DNA of 64,000 bases from Anseranas semipalmata. Its lineage: Eukaryota > Chordata > Aves > Anseriformes > Anseranatidae. This document shows, in pieces, positions 23,314 to 35,545 of the stretch. Made by a program: the position numbers and the translations under genes. The stretch's first letter is position 1. The number at the start of each line of letters is the position of its first letter. The DNA is taken from contig VXAA01003991.1 of the NCBI GenBank assembly GCA_013399115.1, positions 7,714 to 71,713 on the forward strand. The letters run 5' to 3'. The notes below the pieces were generated by a model, which had not been told where the DNA came from, did not search any database, and saw only the letters and a program-made list of their open reading frames with translations.

Positions 23314-23853
23314 CTAAGTACAGCAGATAGTTCTAAATTTTTCTCCTGCTGTTGGATTGATACATTGAAGTTGCACTGCTTTCGGGGTTAAAACCTTTTT
23401 TTTTTTAACGTTCAGTCTAGCAAGGTAAAAGTTTTTTGATTTGAGGATAATATTAATTTTAATCAATATTGCTGTTTAGACTTTCTGTTTTCTTGGTGTT
23501 TTTCTTCACGTTTTCGCAGAGAACATTAATTTGGCCAGGGTAATGAGGCAAAGTTCTTTTGGTCTTTTTTTCCTTTGATAAGTTTTCTATTGCTGATATT
23601 TTAGTAATTTCCTTTACAATTGATATCATTTTCGTTTTGCTCAAAAGACCATAGTTATCTCTACATTCCAAGTGAAGCTTGCACAGTCATGATTCACTAA
23701 CATTTCCTTTTGTCTACTGGAAATAGCTTGAATTGCAGGCTGGGATTTCGCCTGTATTTTTAGAAATTCTTCTTTGCCAAATTGCCTTTGTAATTGCAAT
23801 AATTCCATCACACCATCATGATAAGACAGAAAAGTCAACAAAACATTATTCAT
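23314..23853 (-). pseudogene. Possible broken coding segment, lysine-rich
   Basis: Three reverse-strand frames follow each other. The first (23853-23641) holds LLQLQRQFGKEEFLKIQAK, SQPAIQAISSRQKEM and VNHD. The second overlaps it in another frame (23671-23459) with LECRDNYGLLSKTK, ISIVKEITKIS and LSKEKKTKRTLPHYPGQ. The third (23475-23314) holds LARLNVKKKKVLTPKAVQ and INPTAGEKF. The frame changes at about 23,665 and 23,470 look like indels within one degenerate coding sequence, rich in Lys, Glu and Gln. No homologue is recognised. An unprocessed pseudogene or large decayed exon is the likeliest reading; chance is possible. Confidence 0.35.
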
Positions 23854-24322
23854 ATGTTAAAGAAGAGAAATGTAATATTAAGTTGCTTTATAACACTGTT
23901 GTCCAGTTACAAAAATGTATATAGTTCCATGTGTATATGTAAATAATTTGTATATAATGATATATAATATCTGTGAACATATTCATAGAAGAAAATTAAT
24001 AACATTGTCATTCAGTTATATTTGTATGCTTTAGACAAGTTACCAGATTCTGGTTTATTTTACAGAAGGGAAAGCTAGTGCCAACTCCAAAGCATAAGAG
24101 ATTTCAAGTTTATTCTGACCTCATAATTTGTTTTTGGAAATGTAGCAGTATGCCCTTATACATTTATGTCTGTATAGCTTGTTTCATAATATTATTCAAC
24201 AAACAATAATTTTACAAGTATTATATAGTAATTTATATAAAAATAAAGTAGATTCCCGCCTTGGATGTGCACTTTATTGTTCTGAAAGTATGAAAAGGTC
24301 AGTGCTGTAGCACATGTGACAC

Positions 24323-24388
24323 TGATTTATTGTGGAATTCTTCTCTGAAATTTCCATCTAGGTATTCCATAGCAGCGGCTGCACCAGA
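24323..24388 (-). other. Candidate exon-like block (unidentified gene)
   Basis: On the reverse strand an acceptor-like AAGAACTTTCTTCCAG precedes 22 open codons (SGAAAAMEYLDGNFREEF, then HNKS). Only a weak donor (GTGTCA) follows. The opposite strand also offers an open, splice-flanked reading (24362-24436, ending CAG then GTAAAA; motif APDWKKVLK), so the strand is ambiguous. Confidence 0.2.
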
Positions 24389-24439
24389 CTGGAAGAAAGT
24401 TCTTAAAATGTGCCTTGGAAAGAAATTTACTACCAGGTA

Positions 24440-26165
24440 AAAAAACTTTTGCTTTAGAAAACAAGATACCTAGTCATACACTTCAGCTGTAGGACTTTAC
24501 ATTTCTTATTCTAAGACGACACAAATGCAACAGAAGAGGACACTAACATTGAATCACTACAAAAAAAAAAAAATCTGTTGGAGACTATATCAAAAGTTAA
24601 ATGAGCTTTTGAGAACATACAGTCTATGTTTCTCTAGCTAAACTGATCACAACATTGTTTTCAGGAGGTTTGCCTGATGAGCGAGACTATTATGCTCATA
24701 AGTGTGTTTATTTGGAATAATTTAATACAAACAAAAAACTTGTTTCTTATTTGAAATAAAAATAAATGTCAGTATTGGAAAATTAACCAGAAATTATTTG
24801 AACATTGGAACATTACTTTCAGCAGACCAGTAGGGATCATTTTAGGAGGCTTCTCATTTCCCATTTCTTCTTGCGCTAGCTTTTAAAATCCATAATAGCA
24901 ACCCTCCCCAACATGCCACACTGAAAAAACAGTGCAGAGGAAATGGTTACCCTGAGAAAGATCAAATAGAAGTACAAGAATTTCTGAGCATCTGCCAGTA
25001 GGGATATTAACTACAGTCACATCAGAGATGTTGGCAAGCATTTTATGTCTGTTCCTGCTGTTAGCAGCCTCTCCTTATGGTAGAAGTGGTCTACTTCTAA
25101 TAAAATTTCCTCTGAAGAAAGTATATTTCCATTAAATTCTTGACTCAGTTTTAAAAAGAAAAAAAAATGAAGAGCTTTCTTTATTGATATCTTTTAATCA
25201 AATCTGTATGTATAGTAGGGGATCTCTTGTTGGAAAAATATTTTTCCTGAATGTAAGGTGAGTTAAGGCTTTTCAAATATTCCATAGAAATGGTGTCATT
25301 TTCTTTTTATTTGAGCTTTATTTATGGAAAGTCAACATTGTAGTCATTATTTCTTATTCAGAGGAAAATATTCTGAACTCTTGGGCAGACACTATACAAC
25401 CTATTTGCAAGTCTGATGCACATTTTTTAAATGTCTGAGTTTTTACATTCCAGTATTTTCATCTGCCTCCTTTCATGTAGTAGTTTTTTATTCACTGTTG
25501 TTTGTCTTTGAGGGAAATCAAAACATGAGGTACCATTCAGCAGCTATTCTGCCCTCTGCATTCTCAAATGACATTGTGAACAGCAAAAAGCCATTACTGA
25601 TTTTGCAATTCCGTAGAAATATAATGGATATTGGTCAGGATGTACATAGCATCTTCTCATTGGAGTGTTATGAAAACTTTTGTTCCATCCTGAGACAATT
25701 TTAAGGGTGCTATGCAAGTGGCCAGATAAAGTGTAGCTATTCTCAACAAGATTATCCCTCATTTTCAGGAGGAAAACTAAAGTCGATGCCTGGGCATGCT
25801 GTAATTCTAATAATTATCTATAATGAACATGTTAATTTCGAACTCCTCCAATTCAATAAAAATAATAATAATAATAAAGATTTGTAAAATGATGTGTACA
25901 TTACATATAGAATATAAAGTATATACATTATAGAGACTGAAAACTGTAGACAGACATACATTTTTTCCTACAGAACAGTTTTCTGCACATTTTATGATAT
26001 TCATACAAGCTGTAATATCTTGGTTTATACATTTTGGGTTTCAAGCCTCAGGAAAAATTCTGTTAGTAAACAATAATAATTACTTTCCTTTCATTTGCCA
26101 ACACAGCTTGTTTCTTTTAGAAGCCTGCAATGTAAGAATAAATGAATCTTGGTCCCTGTTAAAGA
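24440..26165. other. Unique AT-rich DNA without a recognised gene
   Basis: Nothing assignable apart from an (AAT)n run at 25855-25877. The frames at 25498-26197 carry no motif that I recognise. Confidence 0.5.
25855..25877. repeat. (AAT)n microsatellite
   Basis: Short AAT run. Confidence 0.85.
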
Positions 26166-26170
26166 TAATA

Positions 26171-26665
26171 CAGAATCATAGAATCATAGAATCATAGAAT
26201 CGTAGAATCATAGAATCATAGAATCATAGAATGGCTTGGGTTGGAGGGGCCTTATAAAGATCATAGAGTTCCAACCCGCCTGTCATGGGCAGGGATGCCA
26301 CCCACTAGATCAGGTTGGCCAGGGCCTCATCCAACCTGGCCTTGAACACCTCCAGGGATGGGGCATCCACAACCTCTCTGGGCAACCTGTTCCAGTGCCT
26401 CACCACCCTCACAGTGAAGAATTTCCTCCTAACATCTAACCTAAATCTCCCCTCTTTTAGTTTAAAACCATTCCCCCTTGTCCTGCCACTACACTCCCTG
26501 ATAAAGAGTCTCTCCTCATCTTTCCTGTAGAGCCCTTTAAATACTGGAAGGCCACTCTGAAGTTTCCCTTGAGCCCTCTCTTCTATAGGCAACAACAAAA
26601 AAAAAAACCTCTCTCAACCTTTCTTTATACAAGAGGTGCTCCAGCCCTCTGAAATAAAATCTTTA
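26171..26665 (-). mobile_element. CR1 LINE 3' fragment with seven octamers
   Basis: Reverse-strand CR1 of about 495 bp. Its 3' end (26172-26227) has seven AGAATCAT octamers, one with C to G, then AGAATGGCTTGGGTTGG. It is well preserved compared with 10.0 or 20.5 kb. A short A run near 26,592 interrupts the coding region, and homology fades by 26,665. Confidence 0.96.
26305..26598 (-). pseudogene. CR1 ORF2 C-terminal remnant
   Basis: The 97-codon reverse frame matches the end of CR1 ORF2: [53 protein letters not shown], with the native stop. It lacks the reverse transcriptase and everything upstream. It is open only because it is young or short, not because it is expressed. Confidence 0.85.
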
Positions 26666-26669
26666 AACA

Positions 26670-28625
26670 TGGTTGTGTTGTCTTCTCTTCACTAACCTGT
26701 TCCATTATTGCAAATAGAAATTTTGATCCTATCTTTCATGAATTCATGAAAATCATTTCCTGTTTTCTTTTAACTTTTCTTAGTGTTGTTAGTGTCTCCA
26801 CTAACATCAAGTAAACCCAAAAGGTCCACCAGGGGTGATGAATTTGCTGCTGGATACTTATGCAGGTTAAGGGCTTCCCAAAAGTCTGCAACACATTCTT
26901 TTAATCATAATTCTCATGGTAGACATTCATAGTTGAACGAGTGTAGAAATATCCTGTGACAAATAATAGCTGAAGCCACTTTGACCAGCAGAGCAGCAAG
27001 AATGTCAGATGAGGGACAAAGGTGCAGAAACTGATTTTTGACCTTTTGACAGTGTCTAGCAAGAATCTTTTAACAAAGAGGTCTCCAGCATTGTCATAGG
27101 CATCCATCCAGAACATCTAGTCTCTAAATGTACTGTAGTGGGAAAAAAAAAGTCCCAGGAAGGAGATAAAATGAAGCAGCCTCTTCAGCAGCCCTCACGG
27201 TCAGCAACCTGCCTTTCAACCAGATTTTGGAGACATTGGATCTTCCACAATGCCCACTTCTGGTAGAAGAGAAATTCCCAGCCTGGTATATATCTATAAC
27301 TATTGCAATAGACATATGGTTCTCCAGATAATCCGTGTCCAGCAGTGAACCAGGAAGGTACGGAAAACCATTTGAATTAATATGAATCATTATAGGAGTA
27401 TTGCTTATAAAAGTCTTTGTTCATGAGGGATAAAAGATTTATTAGACACTAAGAAAATTAAGGCAGCTATTCACTAGTACCAAATAAAACACCCCAAAAA
27501 ATAATCTGCATAAATCTACCTCTACTGTTTGGCTATACAATCTGACTTGGATTTCTTTCAACCTACTGCACAAAATTCAGCTTAAAGAAATTTAAAAAGA
27601 AGGCTGTTAACTAACTTTCTTCTATTTGCACTGCTTGGAGATACATTGTGACATGGAAAGAATGAACTTCACCTCTTCTCTTTCTCTCACATACTCTTAG
27701 AGGTAGGTATATTCTCAATATTGTGAATAACTGACTATAGCTCTTTTCTGATGGGAAATCAGTATTTAAAGAAAAAAAACATCAGATTTTAAAGAAAGTT
27801 TAAAGTGAAGCTTAAAGTACAGAATATCAGAAATAGCCAATTTTCAGACCCCCCCCCCAAAAAAAAAAAAAAGAAAAGACTTGTTTTCCATTTTCATAAA
27901 AGATTGAATCTCTTCTTCTTCATATTGTCATTACTCTGCTGTTATGGCATTAAATAGTGCAAAGAGAAGGCAAATAGGCATGGGACCAGCTGATTAATCA
28001 GCCACATGCTGAACATGTGGTCATGGAGCCCCTCTGATCATCCAGTTACTTCCTTGCATAAAAAAAATAATCTTGAACATTGATTATCCTGAATTTGGTC
28101 TCTATTTCTCTCTTCTACCAGTAGTTCCATGCCTGAGCAGAAAATTCTTTCTAGTTCATCACAGACTTTTTGACTAACAAAGACATCAGATGAAGCACTT
28201 GTTGATTTTGTTCATTTTACTAACTCCTTTATAGGAAGATTTCTGTGAGTTTTTGCACTTAAATGTTAAGATAAGTACGAAAGATTTCCCTCTGGTTACA
28301 TGTTAACTTTTGTCAAGATAGTTCACTTGAAAGATATTCATATGAAGAAAAATAAGTTGGGTTGTTGCTAAAATATTTTAACTCAAAAGAGGCAATTGAA
28401 TTTTTTCTGTTTGTTAGTTTAATTCTATGTGCTACAAAGCCCAATAATAGTTGAATGAATGAATCACAGGAACATGGTTTTCAAAGGGCCATACTTTGGA
28501 ATTTCTGCCTTCTCAAATACTTATGTCTACAGAACTTCCATGGAAAGAATTTTAACCTAATGCATTTTTTTTTAATTGGATATTGCAAATCATATTTGAT
28601 ACTATATAGTGGATAATTCCTCTCT
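26670..28625. other. Unique DNA without a recognised gene
   Basis: I see short homopolymers (for example C then A runs near 27,849) and no supported gene or transposon. Confidence 0.55.
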
Positions 28626-28627
28626 CT

Positions 28628-29452
28628 AATTGCTCTACTCTGCGCTGGTGTGGCCTCACCTTGAGTATTGTGTGCAGTTCTGGGCACCACAGTGTAAGAA
28701 GGATATAAAACAGTTAGAGAGTGTCCAAAAGAGGGCAACAAAGGTGGTGAAAGGTCTAGAGGGGGAGACATATGAGGAATAGCTGAGGTCACTTGTGGGT
28801 AGCGATCAGCAGCAATTGTTCAAGTCTGATAAGCCCTGGAAGGATGAGTCACATACTGCTTGTGAGAATCCCAGCTGAGGTAGCAATTCAAGAAAGTTAA
28901 CATCACGTGGTCTTGGGAACAAAGAACTCGGTTCAGGAAATTCTGATGATGGAAAGCCCTAGCTAAAAATAGCTTATGCGCTTCGGGTATAAATATGTGA
29001 TCTGTACGCATTAAAGATGTCTCAGCATCCACCACGATCTGAGTCCATGCCCTCAATACACCAGTCACTTGGTTTGTTCAGCCCAGAGCAGAGGAGGCTG
29101 AGGGGAGGCCTCATGGCAGCCTGCAGCTTCCCCACAAGGGGAGCGGAGGGGCAGGCGCTGATCTCTGCTCTCTGGTGACAGCGACAGGACCCGAGGGAAC
29201 GGCATGGAGCTGTGACAGGGGAGGGTCAGGCTGGATGTTAGGAAAAGGTTCTTCACCGAGAGGGTGGTGGGGCACTGGAACAGGCTCCCCAGGGCAGTGG
29301 TCACAGCACTGAGCCTGCCAGAGTTCAATAAGCATTTGGACAATGCTCTCAGACATATGGTCTGATTTTTGGGTGGTCCTGTGTGAAGCCAGGAGCTGGA
29401 CTCAATGATCCTTGTGTGTCCCTTCCAACTCAGGATATTCTATGATTCTGTG
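28628..29452 (+). mobile_element. CR1 LINE 3' fragment, split by an LTR insertion
   Basis: The left part (28628-28793) matches the 15.7 kb CR1 through AGCTGAGGTCACT. The right part (29064-29452) resumes at GTCACTTGGTTTGTTCAGC and runs to ATTCTATGATTCTGTG. Joining the two parts with one copy of GTCACT restores the same text as the uninterrupted copy at 15.82 kb. The intervening 270 bp are a solo LTR. The CR1 was therefore in place before the retrovirus-like element inserted. Confidence 0.96.
28794..29063 (+). mobile_element. Solo LTR, class II endogenous retrovirus type (270 bp)
   Basis: The insert begins TGTGGGTAGC, ends CAATACACCA (canonical TG...CA) and is flanked by identical GTCACT copies (28788-28793 and 29064-29069), a 6-bp duplication. 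Inside are a TATA box (TATAAATA, 28988-28995) and a polyadenylation signal (ATTAAA, 29010-29015) 22 bp apart, implying a short R region. Six-base duplications and a short R are known for alpharetrovirus and ERVK-like elements, so class II is inferred. No internal viral genes are present. Excision by LTR-LTR recombination would leave this structure. The family was not confirmed by database search. Confidence 0.88.
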
Positions 29453-29903
29453 ATAATTTGTTGTTACTGGTCTGGTTACAGTACTGCAAATTTCAGAAGA
29501 ATTATCTTTTAAAATATTTGATCTCAGATCAAGTATAAACCATTTAGATCAACATTCTCCTTAAGATATAGCATAGGTATAGTATAACAACGTGTTTATC
29601 TCCTTTTTCAACAAACCCACGCACATTAATAACATATTCTACTTACATAAAAAGAGTGATTCCTTTAAAAATAATAATAAAAACATTTATACCACATTAA
29701 TACTATTTTTTATAGTTTTGTTATACTATTTTGCTCATACACTGTATGACTTTGTATGCATTTCTAAAAGAAATGTTGGAAAACAGGGGATATAAAAACT
29801 GTCAGATCCTGCTTGATGTTTCAGTGGTTACACAAGCTGTCTTGGGACTCTTCAGAGAAGAGTTGTCCTTTTGCAACCCACTGTCTTCTTGCAAGTGCAA
29901 GAA

Positions 29904-29947
29904 GAAACACTGGAACACTGGAAACACTGGAACACTTGGAAACACTG
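29904..29947. repeat. Imperfect 8-9 bp tandem repeat (AAACACTGG)n
   Basis: Five imperfect copies of (A)AACACTGG. They encode the HWNTGNTGTLGNT stretch of the open frame at 29731-30180. Confidence 0.85.
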
Positions 29948-32900
29948 ACCAGCTAGATTCTCTTTGCAGCTTTCACAAAACAGGCAAAAATTGGAATTTA
30001 TTGCTCATCTTCTATGTGGACAGTTACAAGAAATTTGTGTCCCTTAGCAACTGTTGTAGCTTTATGTTATCAGGGAATGTAACACACAGGCTGCTGAGCT
30101 ACCATCAACTCAGGTACATGCACAGGTGCATGTACAAGGTGCAGTACAGGACTGTGCAAGGATGTTATGTCCAGCACTGAGAACAGGATAGCTTAGAAGG
30201 TCAGCATTCCTATTCCTACTATGCACTTGGCCAAGAGTCAGAGACACTGTAGAGACCATTGAGAGGTGAGAAATGACAGCAATGCCACAGGCATCCCATC
30301 CCATCCCTGGAAGATGGATTAGACACAGAACTGTCTGCCAAAGTCGCCAGCAACTACCTTTAAAGTCTCAGCTGGCTTGTTTCACAGCCAGATATACGGA
30401 TTACCTGAGGCCAACTCATCAGCATTGTCCTGTTGCCATTCTATGAAGTAGCCATGACATGGGAGCTGTATTTGAACATCTTACTAGGTGAGGTTCACAG
30501 AACACACATGATCCAATGGCACATATTTGCTAGGCCACTAGTACTGCATTTGAGTTAATAATATCTGCCTTTGGGACAAACGCTTTGAACACAACTGCAC
30601 CATAATAATGCATCAAGAGCAGGGAATTATATACTTTGCTCTTTGTGCTGTATAGGCATGGTCTTTAGCAGTATATGATATAATTCTGGATTTGGTTTTT
30701 GTGTTTGTGTATGGTTTTTGTTTGTTTGTTTGGGGATTAGGTAAATTATATGGTACATTAATACAGACAAGAATATTATTCAGGGACAAGAAATTTCCAT
30801 TTCCTCTGATGACGTAGAAGAAAATATGCTGAAGAGCACTGAGTCTGAAAAGCCAAGGAAACAAAATATTTTAGCCAAGTTTGCCTGTTCAACTTAAACT
30901 CAAGTTGTTATCAATTTCTATGATTCAGTTTTAATTAAAAAACTATACACTTTTTTTTTCTCATAAAACTTATGCCTTAGGACAGAATGATTTATACTTA
31001 CAAAATGAGCACAGAAAGAAACTGCATAATATTTTGTTTTATTTTCTTAGACCCATGCTATTTATAACTTGCTCTTAAAACAGAATTATTCACCTTTTTA
31101 TATTTATCGCTATATTTTCTGAATGGTCAGTATTGACCATCTAACACCTGTGGTATGAAGTGGTGGTATTAAAACCGTTGAAGCACAGAGCCATTACTGT
31201 AACTAGCATTGGTTATTCTAATAGTTAACACTAATTTAGTGGCCTCTGATATGAGGCCTGATATTTCAGAAGACTCATGGTTTTGCTATATTTTCTCTTA
31301 CAATATTCAACATTTTATAATTCAGTAAAAGAATACACTTTTATTGAATACACAAGAAAAATAGTACATTTGTCCAGATTATAAAGAAATTTCATAAAAC
31401 AGGCAGGGTCAGAAATTATTTAAGTGGGAGCATTAAACGTTGAAGTCATCAGATCATTCTTCATCAGCAGAGTTTTCTTGCACTGCTGATTTTTATTCCT
31501 TATGCTTCCTGGCATCTTACATTAAGAATGAGACTGGCCTCCTGTCCTGTATAGCCTTGTTTCATTCCCTGACTGTACTTTATCCTGTGGAATTAATAAG
31601 GCACAGATTCCGTAGAGAAAAGAATGAATTTATGTAATCAGAAATTGTTGCACAGGACCTATGTATGTGGGGTATATTAAGCGCTTGATTAACAACATCA
31701 AAACAGTTTTAATGTGAACATACCTTCCAGGCTATTTAAAAACAGAAATGTGACTTCCTCTCTCTACAAAAATACCATTGTATAACACCGTGTTGATTTC
31801 CCTGCGGTTTGTCATTTGAGTTCCTTAAATATGTCACAGAGATAACTCATTAGTTAGTAAATGTAATATTTCTCTCTTTAGGGCTAGACAGAAAAGGATG
31901 AAAGTGACAGTGGAGAATTTCCCATTTGCTGCCTTAAAAAAGACATTCCATGTATCCTGAGCTCTAATCCAAGGAAGGACTACAGACATTTACATCCCTC
32001 TTCCCCTACAACTGATCTATTTTAGATCTTGAAGCACACACACTGAGGATGAATTAAAACTCACTGTAAAACAAATTTCATCTCAGTTTGAGCGAGAGCC
32101 CAAGTACAGTCATTCTCACTTTATAAACATGTGAAACTAACACCTCACCATGTGAATTATCAGGCCACCTTGGAGGACAGGAGGTCATGACAATGCTGAT
32201 AATAAATGTTAATCTGGATTTTTTTATCTATCCAATAAAATAGTGCAAAACTGATTTACTGAAAACTACATACAGGTAAGAAAATAAACCAGTAATTAAC
32301 CTTCTCTGATAGTTTCTGTTTTGTTCCCTGTTAAGTATCCTCTAACCATGATGAGAAGCCTAGATCAGGTGAATTCTTCAATGCCTTTAATTTTCAGTTC
32401 TCATATAATGTGACACCTGCATTCTGCTGCTTTACACAAATCCATAGCTGTTTTTCCCAATGTAAAACTTATTTGTTCATTTTAGTTTTTCTTATTTTAT
32501 AGTTTTACAAATTTTCTAGACTATACCATTGAAACATATTTCTTACATGGAATTTTCCTGTAGAAATTCTGCTGCCACCACAAGAAAATGTTTTAAGGAA
32601 TTATGAATTGAATGCAAACAATGATTTGGGATTTTTTTTCATGTACTTACTTGTTTTTGACTGAAGAAACCATTTTGTTTTGTGCACACACACACACAAA
32701 AGCACATGCATGCACACATAGAGTATACCAAAAAGATATAGAAAATTAGATCCTCCTATAACTCAAATTTTCTTTTTTTCTTCTTTTTTTCTTTTTCTTT
32801 TTTTTTTTTTTTTTAGAGTTTGTCAGACTCTAGGTCATACCTTCATTAATTTTCACGTAATTTCTTTGCCAGCTCGGTTCCTTCTGTCCTCTTTTCCTAT

Positions 32901-33970
32901 TAGTTTCAGGATGTCTTCCAATGTATCATTCACTTACTTTATTTCTAAGGCAGTGTGTCTAGAGACATCCAGGCCAGTTTTTGTCTTTCCCTATAAATCA
33001 AAACTGAAGACCCACTTATTTTTACTTGCTTTCAGATTTACAAAATTTGACACTAGAAACTATGTTAAAAAAATGATTTTTTAAATTTTCTTTCAGATAT
33101 TTTACCATCAGAAAAGATGGCATAAATCAAGCTGATGGGTCAGGAGTTGAACAAACATAGCAATTTTGTATGTGAGATCTCAAATTAAAATTCAAATATT
33201 GACAAAATCTATACTGAACAAAACTGTTAAAGAATTCTGTGAATGTTGAGTATAAAAGTTGCCTATCTTTTCCTTTATTTTTAAAGTATATTTGACATAC
33301 TTTTGTTGCCAATGTCATGAAATTTTTGAGAAGCAAGAAAACTTTGTATGCCCTAAAAAGTAAATTGAAATATATTCTGAAGATATATTTTCCACTTTTT
33401 TTTTTTTTTTTTAGCTAAACCTCTCTTTCTATGCAATACTTTGGTTAGCAGTAGCAGAGACTCTCTATCACCTATTTTCATTCCCCATTTTTAGAGGTAA
33501 TTTAGTTTTCAAATAAGGTACTTTTAAACAAAATATATAAAGATTGTTCTTCTCTGTTCCCTATGCTGTGTCCTTTTCTCCCAAATAACTACTTCTCAGT
33601 TCCTCTTCTGTCTCAGAACTAGAACCTCCAAGAAGAACTTCTCAACCTTCAAGAAGCAGAATCAAATTGCATCCGTTTTGGTCTTCAGCTTCTTGCATTA
33701 ACTATTAATTAACAGCCACTGTCTAAGGGAACCTCAGATCTGCAGTGTCAATCTCAGAAGATGGGTGAAACACACATGTGTTTGCAACCATAGAATGCAA
33801 GACAGTGCTTTCATGAATTATCATTTAGATTTAAGGTAGTAGCTAGACTTTTGTCTTATATTTCTCTTCTTTGCTTCTGAGTGAAAAAAATCATTAGAAG
33901 TTGTTCCATATAACAAATTGACAGATTGTCTTAACATGGAGATTGCAGGATGAAATATTCATCCTATAGG

Positions 33971-34036
33971 AAAAACAACAACAACAACAACAACAAAAAA
34001 CAGAACAAAACAAACAAACAAAAAAACCACCACCAC
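33971..34036. repeat. (CAA)n/(CAAA)n repeat
   Basis: CAA units, then CAAA units, ending in ACC units. Confidence 0.88.
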
Positions 34037-35280
34037 ATCCATAAGACATGGTTTAAATACATGCATTCATTTATTCTTCAGCCTATTTTCTACTGCTGTT
34101 TAAAGAGTAACACATAAGTAGATCTCCATGTACACAGATTTGCAGGTTTTTTCTCTAGATCATTGAGTTGTACAATACAGCACTCTGCCAGTATTTCTCC
34201 AAGCACAAGAGTGCTACATATTTTTATACAAAAGAAAATTGTGTTGGCATACTTCATTGAAGTATGACAAATGACAGAGCCATGTGGACCACTTGTCTCT
34301 ATGGTCATCCAGTGATGATCACTAATTCTCCAAGTTCTACATCTCCAAGCAAAACACCATGCACACTCTTAGAAATGAGGCAAGCTTCTATAGCAAACAC
34401 AAAGGATGAAGTAGAAGAGCAGAGAATTCATTTAGTGCTTTTAACATTTAGGAAGAAACTGCTCCTTACAGTCATGCCTATAGAAAGGGAAATTAGCAGA
34501 AGTAATCAGCTTGCACTGACAAGTTCAAAAGCTGTGAAACAATAACTTCTTATTGTGTGGGGAAAGGAAGACATAATTGGTATGTACCATACACATGGTA
34601 TTGATGGGCAAAAAAATCTAGAAATAAAAACTTATATTAGAATATCAAGGAGACTGGTTGACTATGTATTATTTTTTTAGATGCATACGGGTTATTTTGT
34701 GATTGATAACACTTTTCATTCTGAGCATCAAAAAATTGAAGTGTAGTCTAATTTGACTTAGTCTATCAACTCCTAAATCAAAACAGTTAAACATTTTATT
34801 GTACATGGAAGGAAGTTCTTCCAATTTTTTGTACTAGCTCACAAGAGGATACAACAATATCCTCCTGTTCTTGCTTCATTTATAAGAAACTTCATTAGTA
34901 TGGTCAGAATTATTCCAACTGGCTTAGGTAGCCATTTAATAAGACTCATTCATTAAAAAACTGAATGTGACAGTACAACAGCAGTACAGTTTCTTTTCAA
35001 ATGACATTCTCCAATCAACAACTGAACGACTGCAACTGTATGATAGGTTCTCTCCTTTTAAAGAAATTATTTTAAGGGCTCTAAATGTATTCAGCTTTTG
35101 ACCAAAATCACCTTTCACAGAATTTAAAAAAGCCAAGCAAAAGAAAAAAGAAAACATTATGTAGGAGCCAAAATAGATGTTAATGGCTTTAAGTTTCTGC
35201 CTGAGGTCTTTTGAGGTCTTCATTTCATCACTTACTCGAGCTTTTCTAGGGTAATGTAGAGTTCCCTTCTAAAACTCTTT

Positions 35281-35322
35281 CTTCTCTTTCTTTCTTTCTT
35301 TCTTTCTCTCTCTCTCTCTCTT
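35281..35322. repeat. (TTTC)n(TC)n microsatellite
   Basis: TTTC units pass into a TC run that abuts the truncated 5' edge of the CR1 at 35.32 kb. Confidence 0.92.
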
Positions 35323-35545
35323 AGGAGGAAGTTTTTCACTCAGAGGGTGGTGAGGCACTGGAACAGGTTGCCCAGAGAGGTTGTGGATGCCCCATCCCTG
35401 GAGGCATTCAAGGCCAGGCTGGATGTGGTGCTGGGCAGCCTGCCCTAGTGGTTGGCAACCCTGCCCAGAGCAGGGGGGTTGAAACTAGATGATCTTTAAG
35501 GTCCTTTTCAACCCAGGCCATTCTATGATTCTGTGATGATTCTGT
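35321..35545 (+). mobile_element. CR1 LINE 3'-end fragment
   Basis: A CR1 of about 225 bp, from TTAGGAGGAAGTTTTTCACT through GGTTGTGGATGCCCCATC to ATTCTATGATTCTGTGATGATTCTGT. Encoded remnants correspond to the [14 protein letters not shown]...VDAPSLE end of ORF2. TC microsatellites on both sides suggest insertion into a TC tract. Confidence 0.94.

Larger units (their letters stand above)
29453..35280. other. Unique DNA without a confirmed gene
   Basis: No transposon recognised. The part at 29.8-30.56 kb is less AT-rich than its surroundings and contains a 149-codon open frame (29731-30180) without recognisable motifs. T-rich runs lie at 32.77-32.82 and 33.40 kb, and a CAA/CAAA repeat at 33.97-34.04 kb. 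Confidence 0.5.

Noticed and set aside
24362..24436. Forward-strand 75-nt exon reading (CTAG acceptor, CAG/GTAAAA donor)
   Set aside because: Good splice context and an open frame, but it overlaps a reverse-strand candidate and the cluster nearby is consistently reverse. Kept as an alternative, not as a feature.
28820..29068. 82-codon reverse frame within the 270-bp insert
   Set aside because: It lies inside the solo LTR, which is non-coding by structure (TG...CA, TATA, poly-A signal).
34264..34545. 93-codon forward frame with Ser/Thr-rich and charged parts
   Set aside because: Composition is mildly coding-like, but I see no splice sites, domain or neighbours to support it.
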